Shown here: in pieces, positions 18,543 through 26,864 of the stretch
Layout: each line of letters opens with the position of its first letter
Position numbering within the stretch: the first letter of the stretch is position 1
Source: an uncultured Bartonella sp.
GTDB taxonomy: Bacteria > Pseudomonadota > Alphaproteobacteria > Rhizobiales > Rhizobiaceae
Direction: 5' to 3'
NCBI GenBank assembly: GCA_946478235.1
Contig: CAMLBF010000002.1
Location: forward strand, 248,001-312,000
Length of the DNA: 64,000 nucleotides
Notes under the pieces: generated by a model
Seen by the model: the letters and a program-made list of their open reading frames with translations, nothing else
What the model was told of the DNA's origin: nothing
Database searches by the model: none
Made by a program: the position numbers and the translations under genes

Positions 18543-19919
18543 TTAAAAATATTCCAGACTAACGCGAAAGAGCTGTTCAACATCACGTACAGCATCAGCC
18601 AAGGCAAATATCACCACCATATCACCAGACAAAATGCGTGTGTCCCCCTTAGGGGGTATCATAGTATTATTGCGATAAATTGCGCCAATGCGTAATCCGT
18701 CTGGCAAATCCAACTCTGACAATGGTTTTCCAACCAATGGAGAAGTTTGCATTGCCTCTGCTTCAATAATTTCCGCCTCACCATTAGATACGGAATAAAC
18801 AGCCCGAATACGCCCTCTACGCATTTGTTGCAAAACTTTGGATACCGTAACGCTGCGCGGATTCAAATGAGAATCTACGCCGACAGTTTTAGTAAACTCT
18901 TGAAAGGCAAAATTGTTGATTAATACCATGTTGGACTTACAGCCCAACCGTTTTGCCATAATGGCACTTAAAACATTGACCTGATCTTGATTTGTCAATG
19001 TCACAATAAGATCAGCCTGATCGGCTCCTGCTTCCTGCAAAATGGCGGGATCAAGTGCACTGCCATTTAACACCACGGTTCTTTCCAACTGATCGGTAAT
19101 TGCCAGCGCACGTGTTCTATCGGCTTCTATAATATGCAACCTTGTTTTATGCTGGCGCCGTTCCATAGCACGCGCAACATAAAGTCCGATATGACCACCG
19201 CCGGCAATGACAATGCGATTTGCGGCCTGTTCTTCATGGCCAAATAGCCCTAATGCACGGCGCACCTGACCGCGAGCGGCTATCAAATAGGTAATATCGC
19301 CAACTTTTAATTCTGTATCCGCATGGGCAATGAATAAATCATCGCCGCGTTTTATTGCGGTTACTGTTGTCAATAAATCAGGAAACAAATCGCTTAATTG
19401 TCGCAAAGGGGTATTGATAACCGGACAATCTTCCATGCATTCAAGTGCTAATGCCACAATATCGTCATCGCCAAAATAAAGCACATCGACAGCACCAGGC
19501 AATGCAATACGGCGCAATACCATTTCGCCAACTTCAATCTCGGGCGAAATAACAACATCGATCGGCAAAGCGTCTCGTGCAAACAGATTTTGATATTGCG
19601 GATCGAGATAGGACTGCTCGCGAACACGGGCAATTTTTGTTGGCACGTTAAAAAGCGAATGCGCCACTTGGCAAGCAACCATATTGACTTCGTCAGACAA
19701 TGTCACAGCAATCAACATATCGGCTTCATCAGCCCCTGCCGAACGCAAGATATCCGGCCGTGCGCCGTGCCCGACAATACCACGGACATCAAGTGTATCA
19801 CGGATTTTTTCAATAAGCTTTTCTTCTATATCAATAACCGTGACATCATGTTGTTCGCTTGCCAAACGTTCAGCAATACCATAACCGACCTGACCGGCAC
19901 CGCAAATAATAACGCGCAT
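18543..19919 (-). CDS. trkA: Trk potassium uptake system peripheral protein TrkA
   Basis: TrkA is the NAD-binding cytoplasmic gating subunit of the TrkH/TrkG potassium channel. The 458-residue product has two RCK repeats. Each starts with a Rossmann glycine motif (GAGQVGYGIAERL at the N-terminus and GGGHIGLYVARAM near residue 240) and ends with a TrkA-C domain. It follows ntrX by 5 bp, so it is in the ntrY-ntrX transcript, an arrangement common in rhizobia. The membrane subunit is not in the window. Confidence 0.95.
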   Translation of the reverse strand: MRVIICGAGQVGYGIAERLASEQHDVTVIDIEEKLIEKIRDTLDVRGIVGHGARPDILRSAGADEADMLIAVTLSDEVNMVACQVAHSLFNVPTKIARVREQSYLDPQYQNLFARDALPIDVVISPEIEVGEMVLRRIALPGAVDVLYFGDDDIVALALECMEDCPVINTPLRQLSDLFPDLLTTVTAIKRGDDLFIAHADTELKVGDITYLIAARGQVRRALGLFGHEEQAANRIVIAGGGHIGLYVARAMERRQHKTRLHIIEADRTRALAITDQLERTVVLNGSALDPAILQEAGADQADLIVTLTNQDQVNVLSAIMAKRLGCKSNMVLINNFAFQEFTKTVGVDSHLNPRSVTVSKVLQQMRRGRIRAVYSVSNGEAEIIEAEAMQTSPLVGKPLSELDLPDGLRIGAIYRNNTMIPPKGDTRILSGDMVVIFALADAVRDVEQLFRVSLEYF

Positions 19920-19924
19920 GGGAC

Positions 19925-21289
19925 TTATGATACTCCAAGTGACTTGAGCTTACGATGAAGAGCGGAACGCTCCATACCCACAAACTCGGCGGTTCTTGAA
20001 ATATTCCCACCAAACCGATTTATTTGCGCAATAAGATATTCTTTTTCAAAGAGTTCGCGCGCTTCGCGCAAAGGTAATGCCATAATGTGAACATCAGAAT
20101 CCGTCGGTGCACGTGGTAAAGTATCCCCCACTTCGGCAGGAAGTAGCTCGGCCGTGATCGGACCATCTCCGCTCTCGCCCCGAGCTAGAATGAGCAAGCG
20201 TTCAACATTGTTGCGCAATTGCCTGATATTGCCTGGCCAGCTATGGGCTTGCAAAATAGCCATGGCATCATCACCAATTTCTCTTGGTTTTATACCGGCC
20301 TGTTGTGAAATTTGCCGAATAAAATACTGGATCATCTCCGGTATATCTTCACGATGGCTTGCTAATGGTGGCACACTGATTGGCACGACAGCCAGCCTAT
20401 GAAACAAGTCTTCTCTAAATCGCCCTTCCGCAATCAATCCTTCCAGATTTTGGGCTGTTGAAGAAATAACGCGCACATCAACTTTAACGCGTTTACTGCC
20501 ACCTACGCGCTCAAAAGTCTGATCTGTCAAAACACGAAGAATTTTATTTTGTGTTTCGCGCGGCATATCGGCAACTTCATCAAGATAAAGAATACCGCCA
20601 TGCGCTTCCTCAAGCGCCCCTACTTTACGCTCTCCACCATCCATCTCGGTGCCAAACAATTCGATTTCCATGCGTTCTGGCGTAATCGTGGCGGCATTAA
20701 TCGTGACAAAAGGACCATTAGCGCGCGTCGAAAGCGCGTGAATGGCTCTTGCTGTGGTTTCTTTACCTGAACCGGAAGGACCCGTAATCATAATACGGCT
20801 ATTGGTGGGCGCCACTTTTTCAATTGTTTGCCGCAAATGGTTCATTACAAGCGAAGAGCCCAACAGTTCGGGTGTGTAGCTGCTTTGTTTGCGTAACTCG
20901 GAAACCTCACGCTTGAGTTTTGATGTTTCAAGCGCCCTTTCAGCCACTAAAATCAACCTATCGGCCTTAAATGGTTTTTCGATAAAGTCATAAGCGCCAC
21001 GTTTTATCGCAGACACGGCTGTTTCAATATTGCCATGACCTGAAATCATAACGACAGGCAAAGCAGGATAACGCGTTTTTATTTGATCGAGCAAAGCTAA
21101 ACCATCAAGGCGACTACCTTGCAGCCAGATATCCAGAAATACAAGCCTTGGCACACGATTTTCAATTTGTTGCAAAGCTTCATCCGAGTTTGCAGCCAAA
21201 CGTGTCTCATGGCCTTCATCTTCGAGGATTCCCCCAACCAATTCACGAATATCCGCCTCATCATCAATGATCAAAATATCGGAAGCCAT
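19925..21289 (-). CDS. ntrX: Nitrogen-regulation response regulator NtrX (no GAFTGA loop)
   Basis: This is the partner of NtrY. The 454-residue protein has a receiver domain with phospho-acceptor Asp53 (VFLDIW), an AAA+ domain with Walker A GPSGSGKET (about 170-178) and Walker B ILYLDEVAD, and a Fis-type helix-turn-helix at the end (ISRTAEFVGMERSALHRKL). Where sigma-54 activators have GAFTGA, this protein reads LFGTEMDGGERKVGA (about 211-225). It therefore probably cannot contact sigma-54 and acts as a conventional regulator, as known for NtrX of several alphaproteobacteria. It begins one base after the ntrY stop. Confidence 0.95.
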   Translation of the reverse strand: MASDILIIDDEADIRELVGGILEDEGHETRLAANSDEALQQIENRVPRLVFLDIWLQGSRLDGLALLDQIKTRYPALPVVMISGHGNIETAVSAIKRGAYDFIEKPFKADRLILVAERALETSKLKREVSELRKQSSYTPELLGSSLVMNHLRQTIEKVAPTNSRIMITGPSGSGKETTARAIHALSTRANGPFVTINAATITPERMEIELFGTEMDGGERKVGALEEAHGGILYLDEVADMPRETQNKILRVLTDQTFERVGGSKRVKVDVRVISSTAQNLEGLIAEGRFREDLFHRLAVVPISVPPLASHREDIPEMIQYFIRQISQQAGIKPREIGDDAMAILQAHSWPGNIRQLRNNVERLLILARGESGDGPITAELLPAEVGDTLPRAPTDSDVHIMALPLREARELFEKEYLIAQINRFGGNISRTAEFVGMERSALHRKLKSLGVS

Positions 21290-21290
21290 T

Positions 21291-23528
21291 TTAACTACCT
21301 ATCCTGTCTTCGCTGATCGCCAAATCCGTATCTGACGTCTTTTGTGCAACTGCTGGAAAAATCATTCGTATCATTGCGCCCCGTCCACCGTAAAAGTTAA
21401 CGGGAGCATCATGAAGTTCCATATATCCACCATGGTCTTCAACAATTTTACGAACAATGGCCAATCCCAAGCCAGTACCCTTTTCTCGTGTTGTCATATA
21501 AGGTTCTAATAATTTTTGTCTCTGTTCTTTCGGGAGACCTTTGCCGTTATCAATGATATCGGTAATTAAATTATCACCTTCTCTATAAGAGCGTACAAGA
21601 ATGTGCCCTTCAATGTTCTTTTCTGGATCAACCGCATCAATGGCCTCGCTGGCATTTTTTATAACATTACCAAAGGCTTGCCCTATCAGACGGTTATCAA
21701 ACTCGCCAATGAGCGGCTCATCACCCAAATCGCGTTCAAACTTAATGTCATGGCGAGAAACCTCAACAAGAAAACATGCTTCCCGCAAAGGTTCACGCAT
21801 ATCGAGTTGGTGCATTTCAGGCTTTGGCATACGTGCAAATGACGAAAATTCATCAACCATGCGCCCAATGTCACCAACCTGACGGATAATTGTGTCAACA
21901 CATTGGTCAAAAACCTCACGGTCATCAGTTATGACCTTTCCATACCGACGACGGATACGTTCAGCCGATAATTGAATGGGGGTAAGCGGGTTTTTAATTT
22001 CGTGTGCAATACGACGCGCGACATCTGCCCAAGCCGTCGACCTCTGCGCCTCCACCAGATCGGTAATATCATCAATGGTAAGCACCCATGACTGCCCCTG
22101 CCCGTCATCTTCTTCCATCGTGACCTGTACATTGTAAACGCGATTTCTTCCATGCTCAGACAAGGAAACCTGCTCACGGTGATTTTTGCGCCCCGTTGCG
22201 CGTGTTACTTCAAAAACTTGCCCAATTTCTGCATTCAAAGACAAAATGCTATTGCCAATGACATCTTCTGGTGTAATCCCGAACATGGTTTCGGCAGAAC
22301 GATTGATAATCGTAACATCACCATTTTCGTCAATTCCCGCAACACCGGCATTCACTCCGGCAAGCACTGCTTCAGTAAAGCGGCGGCGCTCATCAATCTG
22401 GTCGCGCACTGCAATAAGCTCGTTTCTCTGACTTTTCAGCTCGCTAACCATGTAATTGAAAGTTCTTGCCAATTGACCAACATCACCATCTTTGGCACGC
22501 ACCGGCACGACGACATCCATATTACCCGATGCGACATCATCAGCCGCACCAATTAACAGACGGATAGGACGAACCAGCCGATCAGCAACGGCAATACCTG
22601 TCCAAATTGCCGATAGCAGCAAACTTAAGAACAAACATAAATAAAGAACGGCAAAGGCAATTTGTGTTGGCACACGATTTTCATTGAGATCCCGATAACG
22701 GGCAGTATTGGCTTCCGTTAGTCTTAAGGCAGATAAAACCCGCTGATCCACGTCGCGAACAAGATATAAAAATGTATTGGGAATATCGCTTAGTTTAAGA
22801 ATAATGCCGAAATAATCATGTTCGCCTGGTTGAAAGGTAAACGGGCTTCCCTGGGTTGCCTGCACAATAAGATTGGCTGGCGGTATCGGTAATTTATCCT
22901 CACCACCAATATTACTTTGCAAAAAAACCGTGCCATTAGGGCTTAACAAAAATGCGCCGCGCAAATCACGCCCGGCGGCGTGGCGCGTAAGCTGCACACG
23001 ATATTCTGTAGGGTTTAGTGTAAAAAGCTGCCGATTATCCAGTGCCAAGGCCATAGCATAAGACGAATTCTTCAAATTCTGTAATGTTTCATCGGCGTAA
23101 CCGTTTGCAAGATCAATTGAGGAATCTACAATCTGGCGTGTTGTTGTATCAAACCAACGATCCAACCCTTGATTGAGCGTTACACCCGCAACGATAGCCA
23201 CTACAACAGCTGGTAGCGTTGCAACCATTGCAAATAAAGAAATGATTCTAATATGAAGGCGTGAAGCCGCTGTCCGCGCACGCCATGCCCTAACAATGGG
23301 CATCATTTCATAGACGGTTACAGCAATAAGCCCTAAAACCCAAACGCTATTCACCCCGATGAGGATCAGCGTCACAAATGTGCTGGGAATAACAGGTGTA
23401 AAACCAAGCAGGATAGCAAAAGACACAACAGCCGTTAACAAAGCCATTGCAATAATTAAAATTCCGAAAAATGTATGCATATTGCGGCGCTTACCGCTAT
23501 ATACGCTTTTTTCGAATATCTTTGCCAA
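21291..23528 (-). CDS. ntrY: Sensor histidine kinase NtrY
   Basis: The 745-residue membrane kinase has several N-terminal hydrophobic segments with a periplasmic loop between about residues 110 and 285. HAMP, PAS and kinase domains follow. The H-box RRIAHEIKNPLTP gives the phospho-acceptor His. The N-box VIKNASEAIDAV and the G-boxes DNGKGLP and GTGLGLAIVRK are intact. With NtrX it is linked in relatives to nitrogen, redox and envelope responses. ntrB and ntrC, usually upstream in rhizobia, are absent; rirA diverges from this gene instead. Confidence 0.95.
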   Translation of the reverse strand: MAKIFEKSVYSGKRRNMHTFFGILIIAMALLTAVVSFAILLGFTPVIPSTFVTLILIGVNSVWVLGLIAVTVYEMMPIVRAWRARTAASRLHIRIISLFAMVATLPAVVVAIVAGVTLNQGLDRWFDTTTRQIVDSSIDLANGYADETLQNLKNSSYAMALALDNRQLFTLNPTEYRVQLTRHAAGRDLRGAFLLSPNGTVFLQSNIGGEDKLPIPPANLIVQATQGSPFTFQPGEHDYFGIILKLSDIPNTFLYLVRDVDQRVLSALRLTEANTARYRDLNENRVPTQIAFAVLYLCLFLSLLLSAIWTGIAVADRLVRPIRLLIGAADDVASGNMDVVVPVRAKDGDVGQLARTFNYMVSELKSQRNELIAVRDQIDERRRFTEAVLAGVNAGVAGIDENGDVTIINRSAETMFGITPEDVIGNSILSLNAEIGQVFEVTRATGRKNHREQVSLSEHGRNRVYNVQVTMEEDDGQGQSWVLTIDDITDLVEAQRSTAWADVARRIAHEIKNPLTPIQLSAERIRRRYGKVITDDREVFDQCVDTIIRQVGDIGRMVDEFSSFARMPKPEMHQLDMREPLREACFLVEVSRHDIKFERDLGDEPLIGEFDNRLIGQAFGNVIKNASEAIDAVDPEKNIEGHILVRSYREGDNLITDIIDNGKGLPKEQRQKLLEPYMTTREKGTGLGLAIVRKIVEDHGGYMELHDAPVNFYGGRGAMIRMIFPAVAQKTSDTDLAISEDRIGS

Positions 23529-23545
23529 TTTACGATTCTTTACTT

Positions 23546-23641
23546 AAAGTGTTGTTGTTGTCATAGTATTCATGCAACACTTTGTGGCGAAAATGCAACA
23601 GAAACAATTCTGTTCCAATAAACTAACCGTGTAAAGTGTTG
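23546..23641. repeat. Three copies of AAAGTGTTG upstream of ntrY
   Basis: AAAGTGTTG occurs at 23546-23554 and 23633-23641, and its reverse complement CAACACTTT at 23575-23583. The first two copies form an inverted pair 18-113 bp from the ntrY start, a layout suited to a regulator site. Confidence 0.6.
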
Positions 23642-23860
23642 CGTCTGAAATAAATTTCATGCCATGGGCTGATGATATGGTTATGAAAGGTTATAGTCCC
23701 CCTTAAAGGTTCGATAATTAGCCACCTATAGCTATTTTTTAACGTCCTATCCGGTGTAATAAACTGCCCTATTTTGTTGCATTGATTATAGAAATTTTGC
23801 AAATATTCTTGTAAAATAGCCAACAAACTACGACATTGTGACGCAGAGGTTACGCTGTTA

Positions 23861-23889
23861 TTGACAAGTTAGAATTAAAACCTTCTAAA
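23861..23889 (+). promoter_or_regulatory. rirA promoter with overlapping palindrome
   Basis: A consensus -35 box TTGACA (23861-23866) is followed after 17 bp by TCTAAA (23884-23889), four of six matches to TATAAT. The perfect inverted repeat TTAGAA-N8-TTCTAA (23869-23874 and 23883-23888) fills the spacer and covers most of the -10 box, so a bound repressor would block RNA polymerase. Confidence 0.6.
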
Positions 23890-23915
23890 AAAGGTAAAGA
23901 AAAGACTTTTCTTTT

Positions 23916-23932
23916 TTAAGAATTGTTCTAAA
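23916..23932 (+). promoter_or_regulatory. Second AGAA/TTCT palindrome in the rirA leader
   Basis: TTAAGAA-TTG-TTCTAAA pairs at six of seven positions and repeats the arm sequence of the palindrome at 23869-23888. It lies 35 bp before the rirA start, and could be a second half of the same operator. Confidence 0.45.
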
Positions 23933-23967
23933 CTACGGTGATAGTATTTTACTGGAAAGGAACAGCT

Positions 23968-24426
23968 ATGCGGCTTACAAAACAAACTAATTATGCAATC
24001 AGAATGTTGATGTATTGTGCTGCAAATGGTGGCGAGTTAAGCCGAGTTCCTGAAATTGCCAAAGCCTATTCCGTGTCAGAGCTTTTCCTATTCAAGATTT
24101 TGCATCCACTGGTTGAAGCTGGTCTTATGCAGACGGTTCGTGGACGCAATGGTGGTGTAAAACTTGCAAAGCCTGCCGATGAGATTTTTGTTTCTGATGT
24201 TGTTAAAGTAACAGAAGAAAATTTTGCAATGGCTGAATGTTTTGAAAATGATGCTATTGAATGCCCACTTGTCAATTCATGTGGTTTGAACGCCACATTG
24301 AACAAGGCATTAAAGGCTTTCTTTGATGTGTTGGCTCAAACGTCCATTGCAGATCTTCAACGGCCAAGTTTCAGAAAACAATTGGGCATCGATGAAGCTA
24401 GTCAAGACTGCAAAATGGCAAGCTGA
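23968..24426 (+). CDS. rirA: Rrf2-family iron-responsive regulator RirA
   Basis: RirA is the rhizobial iron regulator, an Fe-S cluster sensor that represses iron-uptake genes when iron is plentiful. The 152-residue product begins MRLTKQTNYAIRMLMYCA, as expected. It has the Rrf2 winged helix (VSELFLFKILHPL, then RGRNGGVKLAKP) and three cluster ligands at Cys91, Cys99 and Cys105 in the spacing typical of RirA. The ATG at 23968 has GGAAAGGA upstream; an in-frame codon at 23938 is unlikely. ispDF follows 30 bp downstream, so iron status may also affect isoprenoid genes. Confidence 0.95.
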   Translation: MRLTKQTNYAIRMLMYCAANGGELSRVPEIAKAYSVSELFLFKILHPLVEAGLMQTVRGRNGGVKLAKPADEIFVSDVVKVTEENFAMAECFENDAIECPLVNSCGLNATLNKALKAFFDVLAQTSIADLQRPSFRKQLGIDEASQDCKMAS

Positions 24427-24456
24427 CTTTAGCTATATCGCTGAAGAGGTATTATT

Positions 24457-25671
24457 ATTTCTACTGCTGCTATCATACTTGCTGCTGGGCGCGGTGAACG
24501 TGTTGGGTCTCCTGAAAATGGCCCCAAGCAATATCGCTGCGTTGCAGGGCAAGCGGTCATAACTCACACATTAAAACACTTTGTCGATTGTTCCCTGTTT
24601 TCAAAGATAGTGTTGGTCATTCACCCTGACGATCATGACATTTGTGATGCGGCAATTGGTGGTCTTAAAAATAGGATAATGATTGTTGAAGGTGGTGCCA
24701 CTCGCCAGATTTCAACTTTGTATGGCTTACAGGCATTACAAAACGATGCGCCCGATTATGTTTTTATTCATGACGGCGCCCGCCCTTTCATCACCAATGA
24801 GCTACTCAACCGTATTCATCAAGCTTTAGCGCCCAATTGCGGTGTGTTACCAGCTGTTGCTGTTTCTGATACGCTTAAAAAATCCGATCAAAAAGGTTTT
24901 GTTGTCGAAACAATCGCACGTGATCATTTATATGGTGCGCAAACGCCACAAGCATTTCCATATGAAATTATTTTACAAGCGCATAATCATGCCGCCAATA
25001 AGGAAATGGTAAATTTTACCGATGACTCGGTTATTGCGGAATGGTTTGGCTTGCCGATAAAGATAGTGGCCGGCAATGCAGATAATATGAAAATTACATG
25101 GCCGGAAGATATTAAAGCAGCCGCATTACGGCTTAAGAAAGATAATGAGATGAATTCCACAACGACACAGTATTTTCCAGATGTTCGTACCGGCAATGGA
25201 TATGATGTCCATTCATTTGAACCGGGAGATCATGTTACGCTTTGTGGTGTCAAAATTCCCTATAACAAAAAGTTAAATGGCCATTCAGACGCTGATGTAG
25301 CGCTTCACGCATTAACAGATGCTTTGCTTGCAACGTGTGGAGCGGGTGACATTGGTACACATTTTCCACCTTCTGATGCGCAATGGAAAGGTGCATCATC
25401 GGATATTTTTGTGCGACATGCGGTTTCCATTGTTAAAGCAGCCGGTGGGCGAATAGCCAATGTTGATATTACATTGATTGCAGAAGCGCCAAAAGTCGGG
25501 CCACATCGGGCTGAAATGACAAACAGGCTTATGGATATGCTTGGCATATCGCAAAACCGTATCTCTATAAAAGCAACCACAAATGAAAAAATGGGATTTG
25601 TCGGGCGAAGAGAAGGTATAGCGGCTATTGCGACGGCATCTGTTGTTTTTGCAGGAGAAGTTCCAGAATGA
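24457..25671 (+). CDS. ispDF: Bifunctional IspD/IspF enzyme with an apparent AUU start codon
   Basis: The protein fuses MEP cytidylyltransferase (IspD) to 2-C-methyl-D-erythritol 2,4-cyclodiphosphate synthase (IspF), two steps of the MEP isoprenoid pathway. The IspD part holds the nucleotide loop [18 protein letters not shown]. The IspF part starts near residue 232 with metal ligands in GYDVH and HALTDAL. The frame is closed by TGA at 24442. Before a GTG at 24610, inside the conserved domain, it contains no ATG, GTG or TTG. ATT at 24457 lies 6 nt after AGAGGT, giving about 404 residues and the start (M)[12 protein letters not shown]. The gene overlaps pncC by four bases. Confidence 0.88.
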   Translation: MSTAAIILAAGRGERVGSPENGPKQYRCVAGQAVITHTLKHFVDCSLFSKIVLVIHPDDHDICDAAIGGLKNRIMIVEGGATRQISTLYGLQALQNDAPDYVFIHDGARPFITNELLNRIHQALAPNCGVLPAVAVSDTLKKSDQKGFVVETIARDHLYGAQTPQAFPYEIILQAHNHAANKEMVNFTDDSVIAEWFGLPIKIVAGNADNMKITWPEDIKAAALRLKKDNEMNSTTTQYFPDVRTGNGYDVHSFEPGDHVTLCGVKIPYNKKLNGHSDADVALHALTDALLATCGAGDIGTHFPPSDAQWKGASSDIFVRHAVSIVKAAGGRIANVDITLIAEAPKVGPHRAEMTNRLMDMLGISQNRISIKATTNEKMGFVGRREGIAAIATASVVFAGEVPE

Positions 25672-26165
25672 CTTTGATAGCAGAAAAAAAAGCAATTGAA
25701 GTGCTTGAAGCATGTCGGGAGCACAATTTTCGGCTTGCTACGGTCGAATCCTGTACTGGTGGCCTTATTGTTGCAAGCTTGACAGATATTGCTGGCTCTT
25801 CCGATGTTGTTGAATGCGGATTTATTACCTATTCAAATGAAGCGAAAAATCGCCTTGTTGGCGTACCGAACAATCTCATTCTTGAGCATGGTGCCGTATC
25901 AAAACCTGTTGCAATTGCCATGGCTGAAGGCGGTATAAAACATTCCTCAGCAGATATAGCGGTTTCTGTAACCGGTGTGGCTGGGCCTGGTGGCGGAAGT
26001 AAAGAAAAGCCTGTTGGGCTGGTTCATATGGCTGTTGCCGTTAAAGGGGGTGTAACACAGCATTTTGAAGCACATTTTGGCGATCATGATCGGGCAGATA
26101 TACGCCATGCAACAGTTGAGCGTGCTTTGGATTTGGTATTAGAAGTACTCAACACGGTAGAGTAA
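25668..26165 (+). CDS. pncC: CinA-family nicotinamide-nucleotide amidohydrolase PncC
   Basis: PncC hydrolyses nicotinamide mononucleotide to nicotinic acid mononucleotide in NAD salvage. The 165-residue product is the free-standing CinA C-terminal domain, without the N-terminal MoaB-like part. It shows the ESCTGG motif (about 27-32) with the catalytic Ser, the FITYSNEAK segment and the [10 protein letters not shown] loop. Its ATG overlaps the ispDF stop (ATGA), so translation is coupled. A terminator follows at 26241. Confidence 0.9.
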   Translation: MTLIAEKKAIEVLEACREHNFRLATVESCTGGLIVASLTDIAGSSDVVECGFITYSNEAKNRLVGVPNNLILEHGAVSKPVAIAMAEGGIKHSSADIAVSVTGVAGPGGGSKEKPVGLVHMAVAVKGGVTQHFEAHFGDHDRADIRHATVERALDLVLEVLNTVE

Positions 26166-26240
26166 TTCGCCAAACGCTGTTTTCAAAAATGCGATCTTTT
26201 AAAAACATCATCTTATAAAAATATCTTCGAGATAGCGTGA

Positions 26241-26276
26241 CATTGCATTTAAAAATCAAATGCAATGCTATTTTTT
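26241..26276 (+). terminator. Rho-independent terminator of rirA-ispDF-pncC
   Basis: CATTGCATTT and AAATGCAATG form a 10-bp stem around AAAATC-type loop bases (26241-26267), followed by CTATTTTTTT on the plus strand. Confidence 0.85.
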
Positions 26277-26296
26277 TAAATGAGCTATTTTTCTAT

Positions 26297-26342
26297 TTTT
26301 GTAAAAATAGGTGGATGTATTTTGTAAAAATAAGCAGATGGA
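26297..26342. repeat. Two 23-bp tandem units
   Basis: TTTTGTAAAAATAGGTGGA... (26297-26319) is followed directly by a second unit (26320-26342) that differs at four positions. It lies in the spacer between convergent pncC and the COQ10-like gene. Confidence 0.75.
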
Positions 26343-26390
26343 TTGATTTATGAAATAGCTGATTGATTTAAGCGATAGGCTTTAGATTTG

Positions 26391-26861
26391 TTAATCTGCA
26401 GAACTGTCATTCCGACCATAGATTTTGTCGGCGCGTGTTTCGAAAGCCTCAGTAAATTTTCTAAAGGCAATATCAAACATCGACCCCATTAATATTCCCA
26501 ACATACGGCTTTTGAATTCATAATCGATAAAAAATTCAATAGTGCAGGATTTTCCGTTTTCGTCTGCTTGAAAAACCCACCGATTTTCCAAATATCGGAA
26601 TGGGCCATCAACGTAATGCACGTCAATACGATGTTTGTCTTCATCCAAAAAGACTTGTGTGGTGAATGTTTCACGGATCATTTTGTAGCCGACAGTCATA
26701 TCGGCCACAAGCAAGGTTTTACCATCGCGATTTTCACGCGAGCGTATTGTCAACGCCTCACACATTGGCAAAAACTCAGGATAACGCTCAACATCGGAAA
26801 CCAAATTGAACATTTCAGTGTCAGTGTGGTTTACTTGGCGTTGTGTTGTAAATGTTGGCAT
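26391..26861 (-). CDS. COQ10/RatA-type START-domain protein
   Basis: The 156-residue polyketide-cyclase/START-fold protein starts with the TTQRQVNHTDTEMFNLVSDVERYPEFLPMC pattern seen in COQ10 and RatA (given here in parts). It ends with the MGSMFDIAFRKFTEAFETRADKIYG helix. Alphaproteobacterial members next to lipA are thought to bind ubiquinone and help respiration, whereas RatA of E. coli is described as a ribosome-association factor. I favour the COQ10 role from lineage and context. It starts 3 bp after lipA and is the last gene of the PDH operon. Confidence 0.85.
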   Translation of the reverse strand: MPTFTTQRQVNHTDTEMFNLVSDVERYPEFLPMCEALTIRSRENRDGKTLLVADMTVGYKMIRETFTTQVFLDEDKHRIDVHYVDGPFRYLENRWVFQADENGKSCTIEFFIDYEFKSRMLGILMGSMFDIAFRKFTEAFETRADKIYGRNDSSAD

Positions 26862-26864
26862 TCT

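Larger units (their letters stand above)
23529..23967. other. Divergent ntrY/rirA control region
   Basis: This 439-bp spacer lies between the ntrY and rirA starts. It holds three copies of AAAGTGTTG (one inverted) near ntrY, and a promoter with two palindromes near rirA, listed separately. A short minus-strand reading frame at 23623-23826 has no recognisable product. Confidence 0.6.

Noticed and set aside
23623..23826. 67-codon minus-strand frame upstream of ntrY
   Set aside because: No ribosome site or similarity; it lies in the ntrY promoter region.
24323..24562. 79-codon plus-strand frame spanning the rirA end and the ispDF start
   Set aside because: It is out of frame with both; the IspD motif lies in another frame of the same DNA.
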